Positions 1 to 7,252 of a stretch of 13,762 nt of DNA are shown here, piece by piece. Under the pieces are notes generated by a model. That model was not told where the DNA came from. It saw nothing but the letters and a program-made list of their open reading frames with translations, and searched no databases. Source of the DNA: JBOHUX01 sp050734915 (GTDB lineage: Bacteria > Chloroflexota > Dormibacteria > Dormibacterales > Dormibacteraceae); contig JBOHUX010000049.1 of assembly GCA_050734915.1 (NCBI GenBank), positions 1 through 13,762 of the forward strand, given 5' to 3'. The position numbers were made by a program, and so were the translations under genes. Within the stretch, counting starts at the first letter, position 1. Every line of letters starts with the position of its first letter.

Positions 1-105
1 GTTTACAATCGCCTCCGGCCGCACAGCTCGCTCGGCTACATGCCGCCCGCCGTCTTCGCGGCCGCGCTCGTCAACACGGAACCCTCATTGAGGGTGGATC
101 ACTAA
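1..105 (+). CDS. IS3-family transposase OrfB, C-terminal fragment (partial at window edge)
   Basis: The first base starts a codon, and the frame reads VYNRLRPHSSLGYMPP... and runs 34 codons to TAA at 103-105. The motif YNxxRPHSSLGYxxP is the hallmark C-terminal end of IS3-family DDE transposases (rve/integrase core), just downstream of the third catalytic residue. The gene is cut only by the window edge. The stop lies 14 bp inside the element end, exactly as in the right-hand copy, so the same protein is expected. It would catalyse transposition of the element through a circular intermediate, as known for the family. Confidence 0.85.
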   Translation, partial: VYNRLRPHSSLGYMPPAVFAAALVNTEPSLRVDH

Positions 106-119
106 ATGGGGACCGGTCA
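1..119 (+). mobile_element. 3' end of an IS3-family insertion sequence (left copy)
   Basis: The segment contains the last codons of an IS3-type orfB and then the element's terminus, ending in ...GGGGACCGGTCA. Read from the outside in, this is TGACCGGTCCCC, with the TG start typical of IS3-family inverted repeats. The same 119 bp recurs in inverted orientation at 13547-13665 with one mismatch by eye (AGC versus AGT, both Ser). The identity stops exactly at base 119, which fixes the element boundary. The 5' part lies outside the window, so no target duplication can be checked. Confidence 0.85.
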
Positions 120-238
120 GCGGCTCTACCACCTCTTGGTCGCCGAGCGCCGCCCTCCATCTGATTTCGAGCCATGTGCTCCGTCTCCTCCGGCCAGTGC
201 GTGACTCTCCTGCGGTCAGCGGTTCATCGGTAGGCGGG

Positions 239-490
239 TCAATACCAACTGATGCAAACTGTATGGTACTGGCCGCTCCCACAGGCTTGAGCGGCGTACT
301 GGCCGTTCACCATATTGGTGCTAACCCAACTATCGTTGGCGTATGCGATTACGCCATTGTCATTGGGCACGTTCTCCTTGCTGTAAGCACGAGCTCCATC
401 GACCCATCTTTCGATGAGTTCCGCCCAGTCTGCGTAACACCCCCTGGACCACAGGAGCGATACCGTGAAATCGTCTGCACTTCCGGACTC
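239..490 (-). pseudogene. C-terminal fragment of a secreted DUF2690/YjfA-like protein
   Basis: Downstream of the IS3 remnant, in the same reading frame, about 83 codons no longer look like transposase and end in TGA at 239-241. The residues resemble the C-terminal half of DUF2690 (YjfA-like) exported proteins: a VSLLWSRGCYADWAEL segment, then a WVSTNMVNGQYAAQAC segment, then a terminal VCISWY. The family pattern, from memory, is LRWSxxCxxxWA ... M ... AC ... CTSW. The stretch is visibly less GC-rich than its surroundings and uses more A/T third positions. It has no start codon or signal peptide of its own, because the upstream part has been replaced by transposase sequence. The family assignment is tentative; it could also be an unrelated cysteine-containing exported protein. 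Confidence 0.4.
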
Positions 491-1008
491 AAGGTCGGCG
501 CGGAGCGAGCGGGAGACCTGCCAGCCGACCACGTAGCGCGAGCAGCCGTCGATCACGAAGGCGACATAGACCCAGCCCGAGAAGGTCCTGACGTAGGTCA
601 GGGCGGCGACCCACAGGCGATTGGGCGCCGGCGCCCGGAACTGACGGTCGACCAGGTCCGCCGGCCTGGCGACGGTCTCGTCACCAAACGTCGTCCGGAC
701 CACCTTGCCGCGGACGGTGCCCGTGATCCCCAGCTCACGCATCAGCCGCTCGACCGTGCAACGGACAACCTGGACGCCCTCCCGCCGGAGCTGGGTCCAG
801 AGCCTGTCTGCACGTAGACGCGCCGGTTCTCCTGCCACACCTGCAGCGCTTGCGGCTTCAGCCCCTCGTCGCGCAGCCGCCGCGCCGAAGGCGGCCGGCA
901 GGCTGCTGCGTAGTAGGTCGCCGGGGCGAACTGCAGCACCCTGCAGATCGGCTCGACCCCGAACTCCCTTTTGTGTTCGTCGATGTAGCGGGTCATCTCG
1001 GCCGTCAG
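491..1008 (-). pseudogene. Degraded IS3-family transposase OrfB, N-terminal half
   Basis: The frame beginning near 1008 reads LTAEMTRYIDEHKREFGVEP, then ICRVLQFAPATYYAA, a typical OrfB N-terminus with an HTH_21-like segment. A single-base loss at about 812-813 breaks the frame after ENRRVY. The next frame continues as ADRLWTQLRREG, ERLMRELGI, NRLWVAALTYVRTFSGW and VAFVIDGCSRYVVGW. The first Asp of the DDE triad (expected WVADLTYV) is Ala, explained by one A-to-C change at base 603 read on the coding strand. The second Asp (FVID) is kept, and homology stops after SRSLRADL, so the catalytic Glu half is absent. No element ends are visible. It lies directly after the metallophosphoesterase and may overlap its last codons. 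It is a dead remnant; whether it belongs to the same IS as the flanking copies cannot be told, because the retained parts do not overlap. Confidence 0.8.
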
Positions 1009-1628
1009 AGGAGGATCACCCGGTGGCTGATCTCACGCCCCTCCACGTCCAGGATGACAGCGGTGGCGGGGGGCAGCCATCGGCGGTGGCGCGCGACCTG
1101 GAGCCAGGTCCACTCGAACCAGCCCCGGCTGGCCTCCAGACGGCGCCGGGCGGCCTCCGGGGTGACCTGGTAGACGGCCCCCGGGTTGACCAGCAGCTTG
1201 CCCGCGCGGCGCCGAACCTGGGGCTGGTGGGTGTGGCCGTGCACGATCACGTCCACCGCCGGGAACCTCCTCACCAGCCAGCCGTCGAGGTCCGGCATCG
1301 GCCACAGGTAGCCGAGCGAGACGGTGCCGACAAAGGTGACCGGCTCCTCGATCAGGTGGCTGCGGTTGCCGTGGACGATGCCGAACCTGAGCCCGCCCGC
1401 CTCCAGCTCGCGGGCGTCGGCAAGCTCCGGCAGGCCGCCGTCATGGTCCCCCCGCACCGCCTCGACCGGGGCGAGGCGGCGGAGCCGGTCGAGTGTCTCA
1501 CGGCCGCCGACGTCCCCGGCGTGGATGATCAGATCCACACATCGGAACGCCTCCAGCAACCGGTCGGGCAGCCGGTCCAGGAACTCCGGGCAGTGGGTGT
1601 CGGAGACGATCCCGATGCGGACCATCAC
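1005..1628 (-). CDS. YfcE/MJ0936-type metallophosphoesterase
   Basis: This 207-residue protein has the whole calcineurin-like phosphoesterase signature: D10-T-H12 (SDTHC), HAGD39VG, VRGD61HD, H86 (IVHGN), GHTH at 131-134 and NPG at 148-150. The RGDHD variant in place of GN(H/C)D is also seen in Vps29-like and some YfcE-like members. Such enzymes use two metal ions to hydrolyse phosphodiesters or phosphomonoesters in the cytoplasm; the natural substrate is not predictable here. The GTG start at 1628 gives a GTGA overlap with the stop of the upstream MFS gene, which suggests translational coupling. An ATG one codon later is equally possible. The stop is within a few bases of the IS3 remnant, so the final residues may have been altered by that insertion. 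Confidence 0.85.
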   Translation of the reverse strand: MMVRIGIVSDTHCPEFLDRLPDRLLEAFRCVDLIIHAGDVGGRETLDRLRRLAPVEAVRGDHDGGLPELADARELEAGGLRFGIVHGNRSHLIEEPVTFVGTVSLGYLWPMPDLDGWLVRRFPAVDVIVHGHTHQPQVRRRAGKLLVNPGAVYQVTPEAARRRLEASRGWFEWTWLQVARHRRWLPPATAVILDVEGREISHRVILL

Positions 1629-2848
1629 GCGGCCACCGGCCGGCGAAGCGTGAGCAGGACAGCGAGCGGGATCAGCGTCGCCACCGCGGCCCCCGACATG
1701 ACCGCCAGCTCGCCATGGCGGAAGAGCGCCGCGCCGAGGAGCGGGCCGATCAGACCGGCGACGTAGAAGGGGAACAGCACCTGGCCGAGGACCGCGCCCC
1801 GGCGCTCCTCACTCACGGTCCGGACCAGGAGCGCCATGATCGAGACGGTCATGGCAGCGGTGAAGAAGCCGTAGACCACCATCGGGGCCGCCAGCCCCAC
1901 CAGCCCGCCTCCCGCCAGCCCCACGGTCAAGATCGCCGCCGCCGCCACCACGCTGGTGACAGTCAGGACCCGGACGTGCCCGAAGCGGTCGACGATCCGG
2001 CCCCAGAACGCGGAGCCGATCGCCGCCGCCAGCGCCACGGTGGACAGGATCGCGCCGACGGCCGTGGCGGTGGCCGAGACCGAGCCGGGCCTGCTCAGGG
2101 ACTGGATGTAGATGGGCAGGAACGGGGTCACGATCCAGACTCCCAGCTGGGCGGCCATGGTGGCCACGAACAGGCGCCAGACCAGCGGCGTGGACACGAT
2201 CTCGCCGAACGCCCCCCGCAGAAGCCGGAAGGCGCTCACCCCGACCGGTTTCGTCCGCTCCGGCTCCCGGATCGTGAACGTGAGCACGACCGCGATCCCG
2301 ACCGAGAGCGCGGCGTCGACGAGCAGCATGCCCCGGATGTCGATGAGGTGGATGAGCAGGGCGCCGAGGGCGGGTCCGACAGCGCGCCCCGCCGGGCTCC
2401 CGGAGCTGACGATGCCGACCGCCAGACCGACCCGCTCGGGGGGGGTGATCGAGGCCTGGACCGCGAGCATGACGCCGGTGTTGCCGAGCACGAACCCGCT
2501 CAGGCAGCGGAAGGCGAGGGCCATCCAGGGGCTGGTCGAGAAGGCCCAGCCGGTGAAGATGAGGGCCTCCACGAGGGCACTCCGGACGATGACCGCCTTG
2601 CGGCTGTAGCGGTCGGCCCAGACCCCCCAGAAGGGTGCCATGGGGATGCCGATCACCCAGCTGAGGGACGCCATCACGGCGGTCCACGCGGGAAGCTGCG
2701 CCGGGCGGACGCCGAGGGAGTGCAGGTAGAGCGGGGTGAAGGCGCTGAGCTGGTTCCACGACATGCTCTCGACCCCGGTCGTGGCGGCGAAGACCAGCAT
2801 CGCCGCCGCCCATCCGGCCATGAGGCGGCGATCGGCGGTGACGTGCAC
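1625..2848 (-). CDS. Major facilitator superfamily transporter (MFS_1, drug-efflux type)
   Basis: This 407-residue hydrophobic protein reads as two six-helix halves. The loop 2-3 signature motif A is clear: GVWADRYSRK at residues 75-84. A degenerate repeat, GRIVDRFGHVRVL, is at about 283-295 in the second half, and FxxGNTGVMLAVQAS lies in helix 4-5. Length and layout match the MdtG/multidrug-type MFS_1 antiporters, which export small molecules using the proton gradient; the substrate is unknown. The start taken is GTG 2848. An ATG at 2821 would remove nine polar residues, and neither has a strong Shine-Dalgarno. The gene lies 58 bp after the E1-alpha gene and overlaps the metallophosphoesterase by 4 bp, so those two are probably co-translated. 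Confidence 0.85.
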   Translation of the reverse strand: MHVTADRRLMAGWAAAMLVFAATTGVESMSWNQLSAFTPLYLHSLGVRPAQLPAWTAVMASLSWVIGIPMAPFWGVWADRYSRKAVIVRSALVEALIFTGWAFSTSPWMALAFRCLSGFVLGNTGVMLAVQASITPPERVGLAVGIVSSGSPAGRAVGPALGALLIHLIDIRGMLLVDAALSVGIAVVLTFTIREPERTKPVGVSAFRLLRGAFGEIVSTPLVWRLFVATMAAQLGVWIVTPFLPIYIQSLSRPGSVSATATAVGAILSTVALAAAIGSAFWGRIVDRFGHVRVLTVTSVVAAAAILTVGLAGGGLVGLAAPMVVYGFFTAAMTVSIMALLVRTVSEERRGAVLGQVLFPFYVAGLIGPLLGAALFRHGELAVMSGAAVATLIPLAVLLTLRRPVAA

Positions 2849-2906
2849 CCGATCACTCTATCCAGGCCCACCGGCGCCTCGCCGTGGCGGGCGGATGGAG
2901 CCTCGG

Positions 2907-3917
2907 CTAGGATGTCCGATCAGGCTCGGAGTCGGCGAAGACGTGGCGCAGGGTGTCCTCGGCCCTCGGATCGGGCTCCCCCTCGGCCCAATCCGCCGCG
3001 TCCGCAGCCTCGCGCTCGCACTCCGCGCGAACCTCGCGCGCCTCCTCGGCACTCAACCAGCCCCGCAACGCGAGCCAGTCCTCGAAGCGCAGGAGCGGGT
3101 CGTGGGAGCTGGCCGCCTCGATCTCGCCCGCGCTCCGATAGCGGGCCTGGTTGTCCTCGCTGGTGTGCGAGTTGATGCGCCAGATGAGGCCCTCGATCAG
3201 CGTCGGACCGCCGCCCCCCCGCGCCCGCTCGACCGCCTCCCGCGCCGCCGCATAGACGGCGGCCACGTCGGTGCCGTCCACGGTCACCCCGGGCATGCCG
3301 TAGCCCTGCGCGCGGTCCGAGATGCGCGGGTTCCCGGCCTGGCGTTCAAGCGGCACCGAGATCGCATACCCGTTGTTCTCGCAGACGAAGACGACCGGCA
3401 GCCGGTGGATACCCGCGAAGTTCAGGCCCTCGTGGAAGTCGCCCTCGCTGGTGGCGCCGTCCCCGAAGCTGCAGAGGGTGACCGAGCCCTCGCCCAGCAC
3501 CTGGGCGGCGTAGGCGATTCCGACGGCCTTGGGGATCCAGGTCGCCACCACCTGGGAGACGGTCGCGATGCGCCTCTCCCGGTAGCCGAAGCAGCCCCCC
3601 GGGATGTTGCGTCCCCCGGTCAGGGGATCGCCGGCCTTGGCGAACACGGCCAGCATCCATTCCCGAGCCGTCAAGCCGCGCGCGATCGCGCTGCCATGGC
3701 CGCGGTAGTGGGGGACCAGCCAGTCCCCCGGCTCGAGCGCGCCGGCACAGCCGACCTGGATGCCCTCATGGCCGCGATTGGATCCGACGAAGGGGGCCCG
3801 GCCCTGCTTGACGAGGATGTGCATGCGATCGTCCACCGCCTTGCTCATGCACATCCAGCGGTGCATGCGGACGTAATCCTCGCGGGTCCCCACCACGGGA
3901 GGCTCCACAGCTGCCAT
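2907..3917 (-). CDS. Thiamine-diphosphate 2-oxoacid dehydrogenase E1 component, alpha subunit (branched-chain type)
   Basis: This 336-residue protein carries the ThDP-binding motif, GDG at 152-154 followed by NN at 181-182 (FGDGATSEGDFHEGLNF...CENNGYAIS). The GGRNIPGG segment, the VVATWIPKAVGIAYA segment and the phosphorylation-loop-like WRINSHTSEDN...RYR (His251) fit the branched-chain 2-oxoacid dehydrogenase E1-alpha (BCKDH/BkdA) pattern better than pyruvate dehydrogenase, which has YRxxGHSxxDP. The enzyme would decarboxylate a 2-oxoacid and transfer the acyl group to the lipoyl domain of E2. No E1-beta, E2 or E3 gene lies in the window, and the length is that of a lone alpha subunit, so a partner must be elsewhere. 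The ATG is 9 bp downstream of the synthase stop, with a G-rich stretch in front. Linkage to 2-oxoacid chain-elongation genes suggests a related substrate (inference). Confidence 0.85.
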   Translation of the reverse strand: MAAVEPPVVGTREDYVRMHRWMCMSKAVDDRMHILVKQGRAPFVGSNRGHEGIQVGCAGALEPGDWLVPHYRGHGSAIARGLTAREWMLAVFAKAGDPLTGGRNIPGGCFGYRERRIATVSQVVATWIPKAVGIAYAAQVLGEGSVTLCSFGDGATSEGDFHEGLNFAGIHRLPVVFVCENNGYAISVPLERQAGNPRISDRAQGYGMPGVTVDGTDVAAVYAAAREAVERARGGGGPTLIEGLIWRINSHTSEDNQARYRSAGEIEAASSHDPLLRFEDWLALRGWLSAEEAREVRAECEREAADAADWAEGEPDPRAEDTLRHVFADSEPDRTS

Positions 3918-3926
3918 CCGGCCCCC

Positions 3927-5336
3927 TCAGGAGCCGGGTGGCTTCGCGGGGTGGTCGGGCGCCTTCCTCGAAAGCGCCGTCGCCAGCTCGACCACCTCGG
4001 CGGCGGTGAGGCCCATCCCGTTCAGATGCGCGTAGTAGGCGTCGTGAAACTCCGCGTGATCGGCGGCCAGGGCCCGCTCCTCGCGAAGCCGCTTCACCTC
4101 CTCCAGCACGCGGCCCACCAGCTCCGGCTCAGGCTCGACTCCCGCCTCCCGCAGCGCGTGCTCGACCACCACCGCGCCCGAGTGCTTGCCGTAGACGTAG
4201 CGCACCTCCTCCCCCAGGTCGGCCGGGGGGATGAACTGGTAGATGGCCGGATGGATGAGCATGCCGGCGGTGTGGATGCCCGACTCATGAGCGAAGACGT
4301 CGAGCCCGATGCCCGGCTCGGTCGGCTGCACGGGAATGCCACTGATCCGCTCCAGGAACCGGGCCAGCTCGCGCAGCTTCTCGTACTTGAAGCCCGGGAT
4401 CTCGATCCCGAACAGGTAGCGGAGCTGGAGCAGGACCTGGTGCATGGGGGCGTTGCCGGTACGCTCGCCGATCCCGTTGGCCGAGGTCGTGAAGACGTCG
4501 GCACCGCTGCCGAGGGCGACCACCGTGTTCCAGGCCCCGAGGCCGAGATCGTTGTGGAAGTGCACCACCAACGGCGCGTCCGGGGTGCCGGCCTTGATCC
4601 TGGCGACGTGGGCGCGGACGGCATAGGGCGAGTAGCAGCCGACCGTGTCAGGTGTCGAGGGCCGCGTGGCCCCAGCCGCCAGCCCAGCCTGGTGAAGACG
4701 GATCACATAGTCGGGATCGGCGCGGCTGCCGTCCTCGCCGCCGAACTCGATCAGCTCGGCGCCCTGCTCGCGCGCGTACCGGATCGCCTCCACCATCATC
4801 CGGAGGTTGGCGTCCCGGTAGAAGGAGACCGGCAGGTCCAGCCACTCGGAGGCGGGGATCCCCTCCCGGGCGAGCAGCGTCCGGCCCAGCTTGTACTTGA
4901 GATGGAGATCCGAGGCGGATGTGAAGATGAAGTAGCTGAGGCCGTTGCGGGGGATCCCCAGCTCGTCGAGGACCCGCATGGTGGCGTCGATGTCGCCTTT
5001 GGTGCAGCGCATCATGCAGAGGATCTCGAGGTCCTCCCGCAGCTCCCCCATCCGCTTCCCCGCCAGCACCATGCGGAGGGTCTCCCTCTCGTCCTCGGAG
5101 ACGGCCGGGAAGCCGACGTCCATGATGTGGACGCCGATCTCCGACAGCATCTTGGCCAGCTCGTACTTGGCGGCCGGCGGGATGGCGACGCCTGGCATCT
5201 GCTCGCCGTCGCGGAGGGTGTCGTCGTAGATCCGGATGCGGCCGGCGGGCGGGAACTCGAGGTCGTGGAGAAAGCTCTTCGGGTCCCGGGCCAGCTCCTC
5301 GATCGGTTCCTGAAGCTCGACCGGGCCTTCGCTCAC
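3927..5336 (-). CDS. 2-isopropylmalate/homocitrate synthase-family enzyme (DRE-TIM) lacking the LeuA regulatory domain
   Basis: This 469-residue protein has DTLRDGEQ at 39-46 (the DRE motif), HFHNDLGLG at 259-267 (metal-binding HxH), NGIGERTGNAP at 287-297, HESGIH at 350-355 and GKHSG at 383-387. These identify the acyl-CoA/2-oxoacid condensing family (LeuA, NifV, AksA, CimA). The TIM barrel plus the two LeuA subdomains end near residue 455, and a canonical C-terminal allosteric domain is absent; LeuA proteins with that domain run to about 510-550 residues. The GTG start at 5336 overlaps the leuD stop in GTGA. It would condense acetyl-CoA with a 2-oxoacid as the first step of chain elongation. 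Linkage to leuB/C/D favours leucine synthesis, but citramalate or homocitrate synthase activity cannot be excluded from sequence. Confidence 0.85.
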   Translation of the reverse strand: MSEGPVELQEPIEELARDPKSFLHDLEFPPAGRIRIYDDTLRDGEQMPGVAIPPAAKYELAKMLSEIGVHIMDVGFPAVSEDERETLRMVLAGKRMGELREDLEILCMMRCTKGDIDATMRVLDELGIPRNGLSYFIFTSASDLHLKYKLGRTLLAREGIPASEWLDLPVSFYRDANLRMMVEAIRYAREQGAELIEFGGEDGSRADPDYVIRLHQAGLAAGATRPSTPDTVGCYSPYAVRAHVARIKAGTPDAPLVVHFHNDLGLGAWNTVVALGSGADVFTTSANGIGERTGNAPMHQVLLQLRYLFGIEIPGFKYEKLRELARFLERISGIPVQPTEPGIGLDVFAHESGIHTAGMLIHPAIYQFIPPADLGEEVRYVYGKHSGAVVVEHALREAGVEPEPELVGRVLEEVKRLREERALAADHAEFHDAYYAHLNGMGLTAAEVVELATALSRKAPDHPAKPPGS

Positions 5337-5887
5337 GTGGCGCCGCCTTTGAGAGCCGCCTCCTGCGCCCGCCTCTCCTCCAGGCGCTTTCGCACCCAGG
5401 GCGCCAGGCCGCCCATCCGCATCAGCTCGTTCATGAACCGCGGGAAGGCCTCGCAGCGGAACTGGTCGCCGCGCGTGTAATCGCGCACGATGCCCTCCTC
5501 GAGGTCGATCTCCAGCTCGTCGCCCTCCTCGACCGACCGCGCCGCCTCGGGCGACTGGAGGATGGGGAAGGCCATGTTGATGGAGTTGCGGAAGAAGATG
5601 CGGGCGAAGGAGTCGGCCACCACCGCCGAGATCCCGGCGCCGCGGATGGCGACCGGCGCGATCTCGCGGGAGGAGCCGCAGCCGAAGTTGGAGCCGGCGA
5701 CGACGATGTCGCCCCTGGTCACCTGCGAGGCCCAGTCCTCGCGCCCGGGCACGCCCTCGAGCGCGTGCCGGCCCAGCTCGACCTCGTCCAGCGAATGGAT
5801 GGCGTGCTTGGCGGGGATGATCTGGTCGGTGTCGATGTTGGCCCCGAACTTCCAGGCCTGGCCGCGAAAGACGTGTCCCTCGCTCAC
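5333..5887 (-). CDS. leuD: 3-isopropylmalate dehydratase small subunit, archaeal/LeuD2 type
   Basis: The protein has 184 residues from a GTG start at 5887; an upstream TTG at 5908 adds seven poor residues. GGAGGGGGG sits ahead of the GTG. It shows WKFGANIDTDQIIPA at 12-26, SNFGCGSSREIAP at 66-78 and FRNSINMAFPIL at 99-110, typical of the small swivel subunit of aconitase-type dehydratases of the compact archaeal/homoaconitase-like class. It binds the substrate gamma-carboxylate and works as a heterodimer with LeuC, whose gene ends 34 bp upstream. The usual substrate-selecting loop after IIPA (YLRT in isopropylmalate isomerases) reads HAIH at 28-31 here, so the exact substrate is uncertain. 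Confidence 0.88.
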   Translation of the reverse strand: MSEGHVFRGQAWKFGANIDTDQIIPAKHAIHSLDEVELGRHALEGVPGREDWASQVTRGDIVVAGSNFGCGSSREIAPVAIRGAGISAVVADSFARIFFRNSINMAFPILQSPEAARSVEEGDELEIDLEEGIVRDYTRGDQFRCEAFPRFMNELMRMGGLAPWVRKRLEERRAQEAALKGGAT

Positions 5888-5921
5888 GCCGCGGAGGCCC
5901 CCCTCCAAGCCCGCCCCCGGT

Positions 5922-7208
5922 TCATACCGCGAGCGGCTCCCGAGCCAGGATCTCGCGGGGGTGCGTGATCTCGCCGGTGATCGCGGAGGCCGCCGCCACG
6001 GTCGGGTTCGAGAGGTAGACCATCGCCTTGGGATGGCCCATCCGGCCGGGGAAGTTGCGGTTGGTGGTGGAGAGGCAGACGTCGCCCTCCCCGAGGACGC
6101 CCTGATGGCCGCCCAGGCAGGCGCCGCAGGTGGAGGTGGTCCAGGCCGCGCCCGCGTCCATGAAGATCCCGATCAGGCCCTCCCGCTCGGCCTCCCGCGC
6201 GACCGCGTTCGAGCTGGGGGTGACGATCAGCCGGACGGAGGCGGCGATCCGGTGGCCCTTGAGGATCGCGGCCGCCCGGCGGAGGTCGGTGATCCGGGAG
6301 TTGGTGCACGAGCCGATGAAGACCTGGTCGATCCTGGTCCCGGCCACTTCGCTGAGAGGCGCCCAGTTGTCGGGTGACATCGGCTTGGCGACCGACAGCT
6401 CCACCCGCTCGGCGTCGAGCTCGTAGACCTTCTCGTACTCGGCGTCGGGATCGCTCGTGACCGGCGTGTAGGGCCGCTGGGCGCGGCCGTCCAGATACTC
6501 GCGGGTGACCTCGTCGAACTCCATGATCCCGTTCTTGGCCCCCGCCTCGATCGCCATGTTGGTGATCGTCAGCCGGCCCTCTACGTCGATGCCCCGGAGC
6601 GCCTCGCCAGTGTGCTCCATGGCCTTCGAACGGGCGCCGTCGACGGAGATGCGCCCGATCACCGTCAGGATCAGGTCCTTGGCCTCGACCCACTCCGGCA
6701 GCCGGTTGTGATAGACGAACTTGAGCGTCTCCGGGACCCGGAACCAGAGCTCTCCCAGCGCGAACACACAAGCCAGGTCGGTGGAGCCGATCCCGGTCGC
6801 GAAGTTGTTGAGGGCGCCGTAGGTGCAGGAGTGGGAGTCGGCACCGACCACCAGCTCGCCCGGCAGCACCAGCCCCCTCTCCGGCAGGACCGTGTGGCAG
6901 ATGCCTCCCTGGCCGACCTCGAAGTAGTGGGTGATGCCCATCTCGTGGGCGAACTCGCGGGTGACCCGGCCCAGGCTCGCGCTGGCCGCGTCTTTGGCGG
7001 GCTGGAAGTGGTCCTGGGTGATGGCGACCCGGTCCGCGTCCCAGACCCGGTCGGCGCCCATCTGCTCGCGCATGATCTTGGCGGTGGGGGGGATCGTCAG
7101 GTCGTGGCCCATCGCGAAGTCGATCTTGGCCAGGATGAGGTCGCCGGGCCGGACCTGATCCCGCCCGCTCGCGCGAGCCAGGATCTTCTCGCTCATCGTC
7201 ATGCCCAT
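5922..7208 (-). CDS. leuC: 3-isopropylmalate dehydratase large subunit, LeuC2/HacA type
   Basis: This 428-residue [4Fe-4S] dehydratase has the three cluster-ligand cysteines: C301 in IGSCTNSR, and C361 and C364 in TCGACLGG. It also shows VVGADSHSCTYGALNNFATGIGSTD and the C-terminal NRNFPGRMG segment. The length matches the compact archaeal/homoaconitase-like class, not the roughly 466-residue enterobacterial LeuC. With LeuD it isomerises 2-isopropylmalate to 3-isopropylmalate, or a homologous hydroxy-diacid. Three ATGs are clustered at the start. The first (7208) was chosen because GGGAGA at 7215-7220 lies six bases upstream. The frame is open further upstream only as GC-rich overlap with the end of the dehydrogenase gene. 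The gap to leuB is 44 bp. Confidence 0.9.
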   Translation of the reverse strand: MGMTMSEKILARASGRDQVRPGDLILAKIDFAMGHDLTIPPTAKIMREQMGADRVWDADRVAITQDHFQPAKDAASASLGRVTREFAHEMGITHYFEVGQGGICHTVLPERGLVLPGELVVGADSHSCTYGALNNFATGIGSTDLACVFALGELWFRVPETLKFVYHNRLPEWVEAKDLILTVIGRISVDGARSKAMEHTGEALRGIDVEGRLTITNMAIEAGAKNGIMEFDEVTREYLDGRAQRPYTPVTSDPDAEYEKVYELDAERVELSVAKPMSPDNWAPLSEVAGTRIDQVFIGSCTNSRITDLRRAAAILKGHRIAASVRLIVTPSSNAVAREAEREGLIGIFMDAGAAWTTSTCGACLGGHQGVLGEGDVCLSTTNRNFPGRMGHPKAMVYLSNPTVAAASAITGEITHPREILAREPLAV

Positions 7209-7252
7209 GACTTGTCTCCCGGCGGGCTGGCCGACGGCCGGCCGGTCCCGTC

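Noticed and set aside
120..238. Possible gene between the left IS end and the DUF2690-like fragment
   Set aside because: No frame with a plausible start, codon pattern or family resemblance was found in this 119-bp stretch.
2736..5480. Very long + strand open frame (914 codons) opposite the E1-alpha and synthase genes
   Set aside because: It is antisense to clearly conserved enzymes. Its protein is low-complexity, rich in Arg, Asp, His and Gly, and has no domain pattern; such frames arise from high-GC third positions.
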